Part shown: positions 5,997 through 13,797 of the stretch, one piece after another
How the letters are laid out: each line of letters starts with the position of its first letter
Numbering within the stretch: position 1 is the stretch's first letter
DNA from: Lichenicola sp964249915
GTDB taxonomy: Bacteria; Pseudomonadota; Alphaproteobacteria; Acetobacterales; Acetobacteraceae
Length of the DNA stretch: 18,188 nt
Direction of reading: 5' to 3'
NCBI GenBank assembly: GCA_964249915.1
Contig: CAXUEL010000045.1
Span: 1-18,188, forward strand
Made by a program: the position numbers and the translations under genes
Notes under the pieces: model-generated
Database searches by the model: none
What the model was told of the DNA's origin: nothing
Seen by the model: only the letters and a program-made list of their open reading frames with translations

Positions 5997-8261
5997 ATGC
6001 CCGACGACGCCACCTGGACCACCATCGGCGCCGCGGTGCCGCGGATCGAGGGCCGCGCCAAGGTCACCGGCCAGGCGCTGTACGCGTCCGACGAGCCGGT
6101 GGCCAACCCGGCCTTCGCGTTCCTGGTCCTCAGCACGGTGGCCCGCGGCCGGATCCGGTCGTTCGACCTCCGGGCGGCGCAGGCCGTCGCCGGCGTGCTC
6201 GACATCCTGACCTACCAGAACGTCGGCGGGGAGGCCGATCCGCCGGCACCGCACGGCGCCGGCGACGAGACCACGACGATGCAGACCGACAGGATCTGGC
6301 ACGACGGGCAGATCATCGGCGTGGTGGTGGCGGAAACCTTCGAGGCGGCGCGCGAGGCCGCCCACGCGGTCGGCGTCGAGTACGACGCCGAGGCGCCCGC
6401 CGCCACCTTCGGCAGCCCGGGCGCGGAAGAGCAGGTGCGCGAGCCCGGCGAGCACAAGGAGTTCGCCATCGGCGACGCCGACGCCGCCTTCGCCGCAGCG
6501 CCGGTCCGGATCGACGGGCGGTTCGGCACGCCGACCCAGCACCACAACCCGATCGAGCTGTTCACCACCACCTGCACCTGGCACGATGGCAGCCTGACCG
6601 TGTACGAGCCGAGCCAGTTCGTGCACGGGCTGCGCGGCTCGCTGGCCAAGCAGCTGCACCTCGACCCGAAGCGGATCCGGGTGGTGGCGCGCCACGTCGG
6701 CGGCGCGTTCGGCTCCAAGGGCATCCCGTCCGCCCGCACCGCCTGGATCGCGATCGCGGCACGCCGGCTGAACCGGCCGGTCAAGCTGGTCGCCACGCGC
6801 GGCCAGGGCTACACCATCGCCACCTACCGCGCCGAGACGCGGCACCACATCCGGCTGGGTGCTTCGCGCGACGGGCGCCTCGTGTCGTTCCGGCACGAGG
6901 GCTGGGAGGTGACCTCGCGGCCGTCCGACTACAACGTGTCCGGCACCGAGACCACGGCGCGGATGTATGCCTGCCCGAACATCCTGACCCGCGTGAACGT
7001 CGTTCACACGGACCGCAACACCCCGGGCTTCATGCGCGCGCCGCCGGACGTGCCGTACATGTTCCCGCTCGAGGTGGCGATGGACGAGCTGGCGGAGGCG
7101 CTGGGGATGGACCCGGTGGAGCTGCGCCGGATCAACGACACCCCGACCGATCCGGCGACCGGCCAGGCCTTCTCCAGCCGCTCGCTGATGCGCTGCTTCG
7201 ACGTGGCGGCGGAGCGGTTCGGCTGGGCGCAGCGCACGCCGCAGCCGCGCTCGATGCGCGATGGCGACTGGCTGGTCGGCTGGGGCTGCGCCGCCGCCGC
7301 CTACCCGGCCAACATCGGCGCCGGTGCCGCGCGGGTGCTGCTGGGGCCGGACGGGCAGGCCACGGTGCAGATCGCCGCCCACGACATCGGCAACGGCTCG
7401 CACACCATCATCGCCCAGGTCGCGGCGGAACGGCTCGGCCTGCGTCTGGAAGCGGTCACCGTGCAACTCGGCGATTCCGACCTGCCGCCGGCCGGCCTCG
7501 CTGCCGGATCGAGCCACGCTTCGGGGATTTGCCATGCCGTCGCCCACGCCTGCGAGGACGTGCGGGCGCGGATCGCGCTGGCCGCGACCACCAGCAACGC
7601 CGGCCGGTTCGCCGGGCGCGACCCCGCGACGCTGAGCCTGGCGCAGGGCCAGCTGCGCGGCGAGGACGGCGTCGCGGAAACGCTGCACGAGGCGCTGGCG
7701 CGTGTCACCGGCGGCGCGCTGGAGGCCTATGCCGAGAACGTCCCCAAGGGGTTGCCGCCGGATTCGGTCGGCAAGCTGTACTCCGGGCAGATGGGGATCT
7801 CGCGCGGCAACCAGCGCGAGGACCTCACCGCCTACGCCTTCGGCGCGCAGTTCGTCGCGGTGCGGGTGCACGCCCGGACCGGCGAGACCCGGGTGTCGCG
7901 GGCGGTGGGGGCGTTCGCGGCCGGGCGGATCATCAACCCGCGCACCGCGCACAGCCAGCTGATGGGCGGCATGATCTGGGGCATCAGCTCGGCGCTGCAC
8001 GAGGCGACCGAGATCGACGCCCGCGCCGCGCGCTACGTGAACGACAACATCGCCGAGTACCTGATCCCGGTGAGCGCGGACGTGCGCACCATCGAGGCGA
8101 TCATGGTGCCCGAGCAGGACGAGGGCGTGAACCCGCTGGGGATGAAGGGGATCGGCGAGATCGGGTTGGTCGGCATGAACGCGGCGATCGCCAACGCGGT
8201 GTATCACGCCACCGGCCGCCGGATCCGCGACCTGCCGATCCGGATCGAGGACCTGTTGTGA
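5997..8261 (+). CDS. Molybdenum hydroxylase catalytic (molybdopterin-binding) subunit
   Basis: This 754-residue large subunit of the same enzyme binds molybdopterin cytosine dinucleotide and performs the hydroxylation. Visible are the N-terminal a/b-hammerhead domain (VPRIEGRAKVTGQALYASD), the first Mo-cofactor domain with GGAFGSK at 235-241 and GFMRAPP at 344-350, and the second with HDIGNGSHT at 462-470. The catalytic glutamate is Glu721 in KGIGEIG. HHNPIELFTTT at 182-192 is typical of the proteobacterial aldehyde/xanthine-dehydrogenase-like subgroup. GGAGG at 5985-5989 gives a 7-base spacing to the ATG at 5997, two bases past the previous stop. No signal peptide is present, agreeing with a cytosolic complex. 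The XdhC/PaoD-type chaperone that inserts sulfurated cofactor is not in this window. The substrate is unknown; an aromatic or aliphatic aldehyde is the best guess. Confidence 0.93.
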   Translation: MPDDATWTTIGAAVPRIEGRAKVTGQALYASDEPVANPAFAFLVLSTVARGRIRSFDLRAAQAVAGVLDILTYQNVGGEADPPAPHGAGDETTTMQTDRIWHDGQIIGVVVAETFEAAREAAHAVGVEYDAEAPAATFGSPGAEEQVREPGEHKEFAIGDADAAFAAAPVRIDGRFGTPTQHHNPIELFTTTCTWHDGSLTVYEPSQFVHGLRGSLAKQLHLDPKRIRVVARHVGGAFGSKGIPSARTAWIAIAARRLNRPVKLVATRGQGYTIATYRAETRHHIRLGASRDGRLVSFRHEGWEVTSRPSDYNVSGTETTARMYACPNILTRVNVVHTDRNTPGFMRAPPDVPYMFPLEVAMDELAEALGMDPVELRRINDTPTDPATGQAFSSRSLMRCFDVAAERFGWAQRTPQPRSMRDGDWLVGWGCAAAAYPANIGAGAARVLLGPDGQATVQIAAHDIGNGSHTIIAQVAAERLGLRLEAVTVQLGDSDLPPAGLAAGSSHASGICHAVAHACEDVRARIALAATTSNAGRFAGRDPATLSLAQGQLRGEDGVAETLHEALARVTGGALEAYAENVPKGLPPDSVGKLYSGQMGISRGNQREDLTAYAFGAQFVAVRVHARTGETRVSRAVGAFAAGRIINPRTAHSQLMGGMIWGISSALHEATEIDARAARYVNDNIAEYLIPVSADVRTIEAIMVPEQDEGVNPLGMKGIGEIGLVGMNAAIANAVYHATGRRIRDLPIRIEDLL

Positions 8262-8265
8262 GGCA

Positions 8266-8289
8266 GGGGGCGGCCCGGAGGCCGCCCCC
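8266..8289. terminator. Shared hairpin terminator between convergent operons
   Basis: GGGGGCGGCC (8266-8275) and GGCCGCCCCC (8280-8289) form a perfect 10-bp GC stem with a 4-base loop, placed between the stops of the Mo-hydroxylase operon (plus) and amtB (minus). Read on the minus strand, the loop is UCCG closed by C-G, a very stable UNCG-type tetraloop; on the plus strand it is CGGA. There is no T-run on either side. It most likely ends the amtB transcript and insulates both operons. Confidence 0.65.
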
Positions 8290-8300
8290 GCCCGGCAATC

Positions 8301-9698
8301 CTAGTTGATGCGCTCGCCGTGCAGCGTCATGTCCAGGCCCTCGACCTCGTAGTCGCCGCTGACGCGCAGGCCGATGGTCAGGTCGATGATCTTGAGCAGC
8401 ACGAAGGAAAGGACGCCGCTCCAGATCAGGGTGACGCAGACCGCCTCCGCCTGAATGCCCAACTGATGGATCCCGCCTGCGGTGCCGGATGTAGTATCGG
8501 TCGCGGACAGCGGGGCAAAGGCAAATACGCCGGTGAGCAGCGCGCCGATGATGCCGCCGATGCCATGTACGCCGAAGCAGTCCAGGCTGTCATCGTAGCC
8601 CAGCGCGTGCTTGAGCGTGGTGGCGGCGAAGTAGCAGCCGACGCCGGCGGCAAGGCCGATAACGATCGACGGGCCGGGTAGCACATAGCCGGAAGCCGGT
8701 GTGATGGCGACCAGGCCCGCCACCGCGCCGGAGATGATGCCGAGCACGGTCGGCTTGCCCTTGACGATCCACTCCACGAACATCCAGCCGAGTGCTGCCG
8801 CGGCGGTGGCGATCTGTGTGGCGGCCATCGCCATGCCGGCGCGGCCGTTGGCGCCGACCGCGGAGCCGGCGTTGAAGCCGAACCAGCCGACCCAGAGCAG
8901 CGAGGCGCCGATCACGGCATAGGTGAGGTTGTACGGCGACATGTCGTCGTGGCCGAGGCCCTTGCGCTTGCCGAGCACGATCGCGCACATCAGCCCGGCG
9001 ATGCCGGCGTTGATGTGCACCACGGTGCCGCCGGCGAAGTCGATCGCGCCGAACGCGCCGACCCAGCCGATCGGGCTCCACACCCAGTGCGCGATCGGGG
9101 CGTAGACCACGATCGACCACAGCACCATGAAGATGCACATGGCGGAGAACTTCATGCGGTCGGCGAAGGCGCCGGCGATCAGAGCCGGGGTGATGATCGC
9201 GAACGTCATCTGGAACATCATGTAGACGGTCTCGGGGATGGTCGTGACCGTGGGGTTGGACGAGCCGGCGCCCAGCGTGAAGGCGATGTCGCTGCCTTTG
9301 GAGATGTTGGCGCCGATGCCGCCCAGCATGAAGCGCGACAGGTCGCCGATGTAGGGCGAGCCGGTGGTGAAGGTCAGGCTGTAGCCGATCACGGTCCAGG
9401 TGATGCTGACCAGGCAGCAGACCGCGAAGGCCTGCATCAGGGTGGCCAGCACGTTCTTCTTGCGCACCATGCCGGCGTAGAACAGCGCCAGGCCCGGCAC
9501 CGTCATCAGCAGCACCAGCGCGGTGCTGGTCAGCATCCAGGCGGTGTCGCCGGTGTCGATCTTGGGCGGCGGCGGGGGTGCCGCGGCCAGGGCCGGATGC
9601 GCCGCCAGCAGGGACGCCGCCAGCAGGGGAGCCGCGACGATCGCGGCGCGGGCGCCAAGGGACGCGAACGGCGATGCGGGGATGGGCGTGGTTCTCAC
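8301..9698 (-). CDS. amtB: Ammonium transporter AmtB
   Basis: This 465-residue inner-membrane channel for ammonium/ammonia starts with a cleavable signal peptide (about 1-39, ending HPALAAA). Eleven hydrophobic helices of the Amt fold follow. Key residues are visible: Asp220 in AIDFAGGTVVHINAG, the pore histidines His228 and His378 (CFGVHGIGG), and the aromatic gate region FQMTFA near 162-167. The cytoplasmic C-terminal tail (GLRVSGDYEVEGLDMTLHG) is the part that meets PII proteins. The start is GTG at 9698, overlapping the glnK stop as GTGA, so translation is coupled to glnK. The two genes are the classic nitrogen-responsive pair, in which uridylylation of GlnK opens the channel under nitrogen limitation. 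The operon converges with the Mo-hydroxylase operon. Confidence 0.97.
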   Translation of the reverse strand: MRTTPIPASPFASLGARAAIVAAPLLAASLLAAHPALAAAPPPPPKIDTGDTAWMLTSTALVLLMTVPGLALFYAGMVRKKNVLATLMQAFAVCCLVSITWTVIGYSLTFTTGSPYIGDLSRFMLGGIGANISKGSDIAFTLGAGSSNPTVTTIPETVYMMFQMTFAIITPALIAGAFADRMKFSAMCIFMVLWSIVVYAPIAHWVWSPIGWVGAFGAIDFAGGTVVHINAGIAGLMCAIVLGKRKGLGHDDMSPYNLTYAVIGASLLWVGWFGFNAGSAVGANGRAGMAMAATQIATAAAALGWMFVEWIVKGKPTVLGIISGAVAGLVAITPASGYVLPGPSIVIGLAAGVGCYFAATTLKHALGYDDSLDCFGVHGIGGIIGALLTGVFAFAPLSATDTTSGTAGGIHQLGIQAEAVCVTLIWSGVLSFVLLKIIDLTIGLRVSGDYEVEGLDMTLHGERIN

Positions 9699-10033
9699 AG
9701 CGCGTCCTCTCCGGTTTCCCTGGTGCGTATGCGCACCGTGCGCAGGATCTCGCTCACGAAGATCTTGCCGTCGCCGATCTTGCCGGTGTGGGCGGATTGC
9801 AGGATGGCTTCCACCACCTGGTCCACCAGGGCATCGGACACCGCGACCTCGATCTTCACCTTCGGCAGGAAGCTGACGTGGTATTCCGCACCCCGGTAGA
9901 TCTCGGTCTGGCCCTTCTGCCGACCGAATCCCTTCACCTCGGAGACCGTCAGACCCTGAACACCCAACGGCGTCAGCGCTTCCCGTACGTCATCGAGCTT
10001 GAAGGGCTTGATGATTGCCGTGACGAGCTTCAT
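9695..10033 (-). CDS. glnK: Nitrogen regulatory protein PII (GlnK type)
   Basis: This is a 112-residue PII signal protein. The N-terminus MKLVTAIIKPFKLDDVREAL and the T-loop with Tyr51 (TEIYRGAEYHVSFLPKVKIE region, residues 43-62) are diagnostic; Tyr51 is the uridylylation site. The GKIGDGKIFV segment (about 84-93) is the B-loop that binds ATP/ADP and 2-oxoglutarate. It controls AmtB by plugging the channel when nitrogen is plentiful. AAGGAAGG lies about 4 bases before the ATG at 10033. Its stop overlaps amtB by 4 bases. I call it GlnK rather than GlnB because of the amtB linkage; GlnB is almost identical in motif. Two sigma-54-like sites lie upstream (see separate entry), which fits control by NtrC. 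Confidence 0.96.
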   Translation of the reverse strand: MKLVTAIIKPFKLDDVREALTPLGVQGLTVSEVKGFGRQKGQTEIYRGAEYHVSFLPKVKIEVAVSDALVDQVVEAILQSAHTGKIGDGKIFVSEILRTVRIRTRETGEDAL

Positions 10034-10116
10034 CGCACCTTCCTTTGTCCAACATGGCCTCCGGCTGCCGGTCGGCAGGATCCCACCGGAGTTCACTCGA
10101 TTTGACACGGCATCGT

Positions 10117-10179
10117 TCCAAGATCCATGCCATCGCCCTGCGTTGCGCAAGAACGTCTCTTTTTGCGTCTCCGATGCCA
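10117..10179 (-). promoter_or_regulatory. Candidate sigma-54 promoter(s) for glnK-amtB
   Basis: Two minus-strand sites resemble the sigma-54 consensus TGGCACG-N4-TTGCW. At 10164-10179 TGGCATCGGAGACGCA keeps the GG and GC dinucleotides at the right spacing but lacks the TT. At 10117-10132 TGGCATGGATCTTGGA keeps TGGCA, G and TTG but has GG instead of GC at -12. They lie about 131 and 84 bases before the glnK start. A short palindrome TTGCGCAA sits at 10143-10150 between them. Neither is perfect; the glnK-amtB context raises the odds that one is used. Confidence 0.4.
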
Positions 10180-10247
10180 CAATCTGCCGCGCAACGCCGC
10201 CCAGGAAACAGGCAATCGACCGATCCTGCCCAGGAGGACGCCGGCTC

Positions 10248-11546
10248 ATGAGCACATCCGAGGCAGGGATCGTCGACGTAGCGGTGTGCGTGGTGGGTGC
10301 CGGCCCGGTCGGCGCCACCCTGGCCTGCCTGCTGGGCAGCGCCGGGATCCCGGTGGCCGTGATCGACCACGCGCCGTTGCCGCCGATGGAGCATCCCGAC
10401 TTCGACGGCCGCGCCTATGCGATCGCGTCGGGCAGCCGGCGGCTGCTGGAGCGGGCGGGCGTGTGGCCACACCTGCCGCTGCCGTCGGGCCGGATCGACG
10501 ACATACGGGTGTCGGACGGCCGGCTCGGCCGGCCGGCGTCGCCGCTGTTCCTGCATTTCGACCACCGCGAGGTCGGCGAGCCGTTCGGCTGGATGACGGA
10601 AGCGCGCAGCCTGCGCGTGGCGCTGAACGCCACCTTGCACGCGAGCCCTGCGATCGTGGTCGCGGCGCCGGCGCGGGCGACCGTGCTCCGGCGCGACGGG
10701 GCGGGGGTGGTGGTCCGGACGGACGACGGCCGCACCGTGCGCGCCCGGCTGCTGGTGGCGGCGGAAGGCCGCGACAGCCCGCTGCGCACGGAGGCCGGCA
10801 TCGCCGTGACCCGGCTGCGCTACGGCCAGACCGGGCTGGTCTGCGCGGTGGCGCACTCGGCTCCGCACCGCAACCAGGCGCTCGAACACTTCCTGCCGGG
10901 CGGCCCGTTCGCGCAGCTGCCGATGGCCGGCACCGAGGGCGCGCCCGACCTGTCGGCGATCGTGTGGACCGAGCGGGACGCGCTGGCGGACCGGCTGCTC
11001 GCCCTGCCGGAGGACGCGTTCGCGCGCGAGATCCAGCGGCGGCTGGGCCAGCATCTCGGCACCGTGCGCCCGGTCGGGCGGCGCTGGATGTACCGGCTGA
11101 ACGCGCTGCACGCGCACAGCTACGTGTCCACCCGTCTCGCCCTGGTCGGCGACGCGGCGCACGGCATCCATCCGATCGCGGGCCAGGGGCTCAACCTCGG
11201 CTTCCGCGACGTGGCCGCCCTGGGCGACCTGCTGGTCGCGGCGCACGGCCGGGGCGAGGACCTCGGCGACCCCGCGCTGCTGCGCCGCTACCAGGCGGCG
11301 CGACGGCCGGCCAACCTCGCCATGCTGGCCGCCACCGACCTGCTCGACCGGCTGTTCTCCAACGACAACCCTCCGCTGCGCCTGCTGCGCGACCTGGGCA
11401 TCGCCGGGGTGAACCGGATCCCGCCGCTGCGCCGCGCCTTCATGCGTGCAGCGATGGGCGGGGCGGCGATGGGCAGTGCGGCACCGGGAACCGCTGGACT
11501 CGCAGAAACCGCGGACGCATCCCATCTGCCATCGCTCAGGAGCTGA
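10248..11546 (+). CDS. UbiH/UbiF/COQ6-family FAD-dependent monooxygenase
   Basis: This is a 432-residue class A flavoprotein hydroxylase of the ubiquinone-ring family. Motifs are GAGPVG at 17-22 (Rossmann GxGxxG), the NAD(P)H/FAD DG-type motif LVAAEGRDSPLR at about 169-180 (Glu replaces the usual Asp), and LVGDAAHGIHPIAGQGLN at about 299-316, the FAD GD motif shared by UbiH, UbiF and UbiL. In alphaproteobacteria such enzymes hydroxylate positions of the ubiquinone benzene ring, with FAD and O2 at the inner membrane; which position cannot be read from sequence. AGGAGG at 10232-10237 lies 10 bases before the ATG at 10248. The gene is divergent from glnK and cysE follows 14 bases downstream. The C-terminal 30 or so residues (AAMGGAAMGSAAPGTAG) are a low-complexity tail beyond the usual family end. 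Confidence 0.88.
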   Translation: MSTSEAGIVDVAVCVVGAGPVGATLACLLGSAGIPVAVIDHAPLPPMEHPDFDGRAYAIASGSRRLLERAGVWPHLPLPSGRIDDIRVSDGRLGRPASPLFLHFDHREVGEPFGWMTEARSLRVALNATLHASPAIVVAAPARATVLRRDGAGVVVRTDDGRTVRARLLVAAEGRDSPLRTEAGIAVTRLRYGQTGLVCAVAHSAPHRNQALEHFLPGGPFAQLPMAGTEGAPDLSAIVWTERDALADRLLALPEDAFAREIQRRLGQHLGTVRPVGRRWMYRLNALHAHSYVSTRLALVGDAAHGIHPIAGQGLNLGFRDVAALGDLLVAAHGRGEDLGDPALLRRYQAARRPANLAMLAATDLLDRLFSNDNPPLRLLRDLGIAGVNRIPPLRRAFMRAAMGGAAMGSAAPGTAGLAETADASHLPSLRS

Positions 11547-11560
11547 AGCCGGTATCGACG

Positions 11561-12424
11561 ATGATGGACGACATGATCGATCTCGCACCCGCCCCCCTCC
11601 AGGTCGCGCCTCTGCCGGGCTTCACCCTGGGCGCCGTCGATCTCGCCGCCCTGTGGCGGCAGATGGTCGGCGAGGCGGCGTGCTGCGGCGACCCGATCAT
11701 GAGCCGGCTGATGAGCGGCTCCATCCATGCGCACGCCGACTTCACCGCAGGGCTGGCCGCCCTGGTCGGCCGCAAGCTGGCCGACCTCGCGGTCCCGGCG
11801 GACGCGCTGACGGAGCTGGCGGCGGCGGCGCACGAGGCCGATCCGGACCTGGTGGCGGCCGCGGCCTCCGACCTGGTGGCGATCAAGGAGCGCGACCCGG
11901 CCTGCCCGGACCTGGTGACGCCGTTCCTGTACTTCAAAGGCTTCCAGGCGCTGCAGATCTACCGCGTCGCGCACCACCTGTGGCGGGACGGGCGCCGGCA
12001 CCTGGCGCAGCACCTGCAGAGCCGGTGCTCGGAGCTGTTCGGGCTCGACGTCCACCCGGCGGCGCTGATCGGGCGGCGGGTGCTGATCGACCACGGCACC
12101 GGCATCGTGATCGGCGAGACCGCGGTGCTGGAGGACGACGTGTCGCTGCTGCAGGGGGTGACGCTGGGCGGCACCGGCAAGAACGTCGGCGACCGGCATC
12201 CGAAGATCCGGCGCGGCGTGCTGATCGGCGCCGGGGCCAAGGTCCTGGGCAACATCGAGGTCGGCGAGGGCGCCAAGATTGGTGCCGGCTCCATCGTGCT
12301 GGAAGCCGTGCGCCCCTACACCACCGTGGTCGGCAATCCCGCCCGCCTGGTCGGCACCCGCCATTCCAACATGCCCGCCCTGACCATGGACCAGACCCTG
12401 CCCGCCCTGGACTACATCATCTAG
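11561..12424 (+). CDS. cysE: Serine O-acetyltransferase
   Basis: CysE makes O-acetylserine from serine and acetyl-CoA, the first step of cysteine synthesis, in the cytosol. The protein has 287 residues: an N-terminal helical domain (about 25-150) and a left-handed beta-helix of hexapeptide repeats (about 160-262). The catalytic pair corresponds to Asp163 (GLDVHP) and His178 (LIDHGTGIVIGETAV), spaced 15 apart as in E. coli Asp143/His158. LGGTGK at 202-207 is the CoA-binding turn. The protein ends in DYII; a C-terminal isoleucine is what docks into cysteine synthase, so a CysE-CysK complex is expected. The ATG at 11561 has only a distant AGGAG (18 bases upstream), so initiation may be reinitiation-coupled to the upstream hydroxylase. 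Its TAG overlaps the convergent gene's stop. Confidence 0.95.
   Translation: MMDDMIDLAPAPLQVAPLPGFTLGAVDLAALWRQMVGEAACCGDPIMSRLMSGSIHAHADFTAGLAALVGRKLADLAVPADALTELAAAAHEADPDLVAAAASDLVAIKERDPACPDLVTPFLYFKGFQALQIYRVAHHLWRDGRRHLAQHLQSRCSELFGLDVHPAALIGRRVLIDHGTGIVIGETAVLEDDVSLLQGVTLGGTGKNVGDRHPKIRRGVLIGAGAKVLGNIEVGEGAKIGAGSIVLEAVRPYTTVVGNPARLVGTRHSNMPALTMDQTLPALDYII
12421..12424. other. Overlapping convergent stop codons (CTAG)
   Basis: The self-complementary tetranucleotide CTAG provides TAG for cysE on the plus strand (12422-12424) and TAG for the DCC-family gene on the minus strand (12421-12423). The two genes therefore have zero spacer and share two bases within this site. Confidence 0.9.
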
Positions 12425-12810
12425 AGTCTGGTTTCCAAAGGCGCGCCTTTGGCGGGGCCTGGGGCAGCGCCCCAGCGCTTCCTCAGATACGGCCTCACCC
12501 TGAGGAAGCGCAGATAGCCCCACTCCAGCCCCGTCAGCACCATCCGGTTGCGCGCCAGCAGCCCGAGCGGCCGGAGCAGCGGAATCGCGCGCCACATCGC
12601 CGCGAAGGCAGCCGCGCCGGACAGCAGCCGGCCCTCCTCGCTGGCATGGAAGCGAGCCAGCAGCGCGGCGCGGTCGATCGGGCAGGCCTCGTCCCCGGCG
12701 GCCACGTCGACGAAGCGGATCGCACCGCTGCGGTCGAGCCGGCGCATCAGCGCGATCTCGCGACGGCACAAGGGACAGCCGCCATCGAACCAGACGAGGA
12801 GTTGAGACAT
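12421..12810 (-). CDS. DCC-family (DUF393) thiol-disulfide oxidoreductase-like protein
   Basis: This 129-residue protein has the family signature at its N-terminus: a beta strand then Asp9-Gly-Gly-Cys12-Pro-Leu-Cys15 (WFDGGCPLCRRE), a thioredoxin-like CxxC site. The usual middle region follows (IRFVDVAAGDEACP, then GAAAFAAMWRAIPLLRPLG and the C-terminal helix). The redox partner and role of this family are not established. The start at 12810 has no clear ribosome binding site. Only 48 bases separate it from the divergent renalase-like gene. The last 15 or so residues (APGPAKGAPLETRL) are encoded by a palindromic element rather than by typical family sequence, so the C-terminus has probably been replaced or extended by a repeat insertion. 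Confidence 0.85.
   Translation of the reverse strand: MSQLLVWFDGGCPLCRREIALMRRLDRSGAIRFVDVAAGDEACPIDRAALLARFHASEEGRLLSGAAAFAAMWRAIPLLRPLGLLARNRMVLTGLEWGYLRFLRVRPYLRKRWGAAPGPAKGAPLETRL
12435..12475. repeat. REP-like palindromic element at a convergent gene junction
   Basis: Two back-to-back palindromes lie inside the 3' end of the DCC-family gene. One is a perfect 18-bp inverted repeat CCAAAGGCGCGCCTTTGG (12435-12452). The second is a stem CTGGGGC/GCCCCAG (12459-12465 and 12469-12475) with an AGC loop. Such double palindromes next to stop codons are typical of dispersed intergenic repeats, and they would also act as a bidirectional transcript end for cysE and the DCC gene. I see only this copy in the window, so repetition in the genome is inferred. 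Confidence 0.6.
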
Positions 12811-12858
12811 GGTGGATGAGATGGCGTCATCGGACCGGCGCCGCAACCGGGAGCGCCC

Positions 12859-13797
12859 ATGCGGATCGCCGTGATCGGTGCCGGCCTGTCCGGCCTCGCC
12901 TGCGCCGCCGCGCTGCAGGAAGCGGGGCACCGGGTTGCGGTGTTCGAGAAGTCCGCCGGGGTCGGCGGGCGGATGTCGACGCGTCGGATGGACACGGCCG
13001 GGGGCGAGGCAACGTTCGACCACGGCGCGCCGTACTTCACCGCCGGCGATCCCGGCTTCCGCGCCGTGGTCGGGCGCTGGCAGGCGGCGGGCCTGGCCGC
13101 GCCGTGGCCGGCGGCGGGCGCGCAAGCCTGGGTGGGCACGCCGACCATGACCGCCCCGGCCCGGCACCTGGCCGCGACTCTGGACGTGCGCCGGTCGCAG
13201 CGGATCCTGTCGATCGACCGACAGGCGGAAGGCTGGCAGCTGCAGGGGGAAACCGGCTCGGCGGGCCTCCACGACGCGGCGATCGTGGCGCTGCCGGCGG
13301 AGCAGGCCTCGGTGCTGCTCGGGCCGGTGTCGCGCCGGTGGTCGGAGCGTGCCGACGCCACCCCCAGCGCGCCGTGCTGGACGGTGATGGCGAGCTTTGT
13401 TGATCGGCTACCCATCCCGGTCGACATGGTGGAGGCGGCCGGCGCGATCGGCTGGGCGGCCCGCAACTCGGCCAAGCCGGGGCGCACCGGCCCGGAAGCC
13501 TGGGTGGTGCAGGCAGCACCCGGCTGGTCGCGCGAGCATCTGGAGGACGACGCGGCGTCGGTGTCGGCGGCGCTGCCGGCGCTGCTCGGGGCGCTGCTCG
13601 GCGCGGACCTGCCGGATCCGGTGTCGGTGTCGGCGCATCGCTGGCGCTACGCCAGGTCGGGCAGCGCCGGATGCGGCCACCTGTGGGAGCCCGCAAACCG
13701 CCTGGGCGTGTGCGGCGATTGGCTGCTGGGGGCGCAGGTGGAGGACGCCTGGCGATCCGGCGTCGGCCTCGCCGCGGCAATCGGGGCGGCCGGCTGA
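12859..13797 (+). CDS. Renalase-like NAD(P)/FAD-dependent oxidoreductase
   Basis: This 312-residue flavoprotein has an N-terminal dinucleotide fold GAGLSG (7-12), the ribose-binding acid Glu30, and the family motif GVGGRMSTRR (34-43), followed by FDHGAPYFTA (53-62). This arrangement marks the bacterial renalase-like group (amine-oxidase superfamily). The C-terminal GVCGDWLLGAQVEDAWRSG segment closes the FAD site. Characterised bacterial renalases oxidise isomeric dihydro-NAD(P)H species; whether this one does is inference. GGGAG lies 5 bases before the ATG at 12859. Its TGA overlaps the next gene's ATG as TGATG, so the DUF2256 gene is translationally coupled. It is divergent from the DCC gene with only 48 bases between, leaving little room for two separate promoters. 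Confidence 0.85.
   Translation: MRIAVIGAGLSGLACAAALQEAGHRVAVFEKSAGVGGRMSTRRMDTAGGEATFDHGAPYFTAGDPGFRAVVGRWQAAGLAAPWPAAGAQAWVGTPTMTAPARHLAATLDVRRSQRILSIDRQAEGWQLQGETGSAGLHDAAIVALPAEQASVLLGPVSRRWSERADATPSAPCWTVMASFVDRLPIPVDMVEAAGAIGWAARNSAKPGRTGPEAWVVQAAPGWSREHLEDDAASVSAALPALLGALLGADLPDPVSVSAHRWRYARSGSAGCGHLWEPANRLGVCGDWLLGAQVEDAWRSGVGLAAAIGAAG

Noticed and set aside
5685..8207. An 840-residue open frame antisense to the Mo-hydroxylase genes
   Set aside because: Its composition is typical of an antisense shadow (RHPQRV-rich), and the opposite strand holds a complete, motif-bearing operon.
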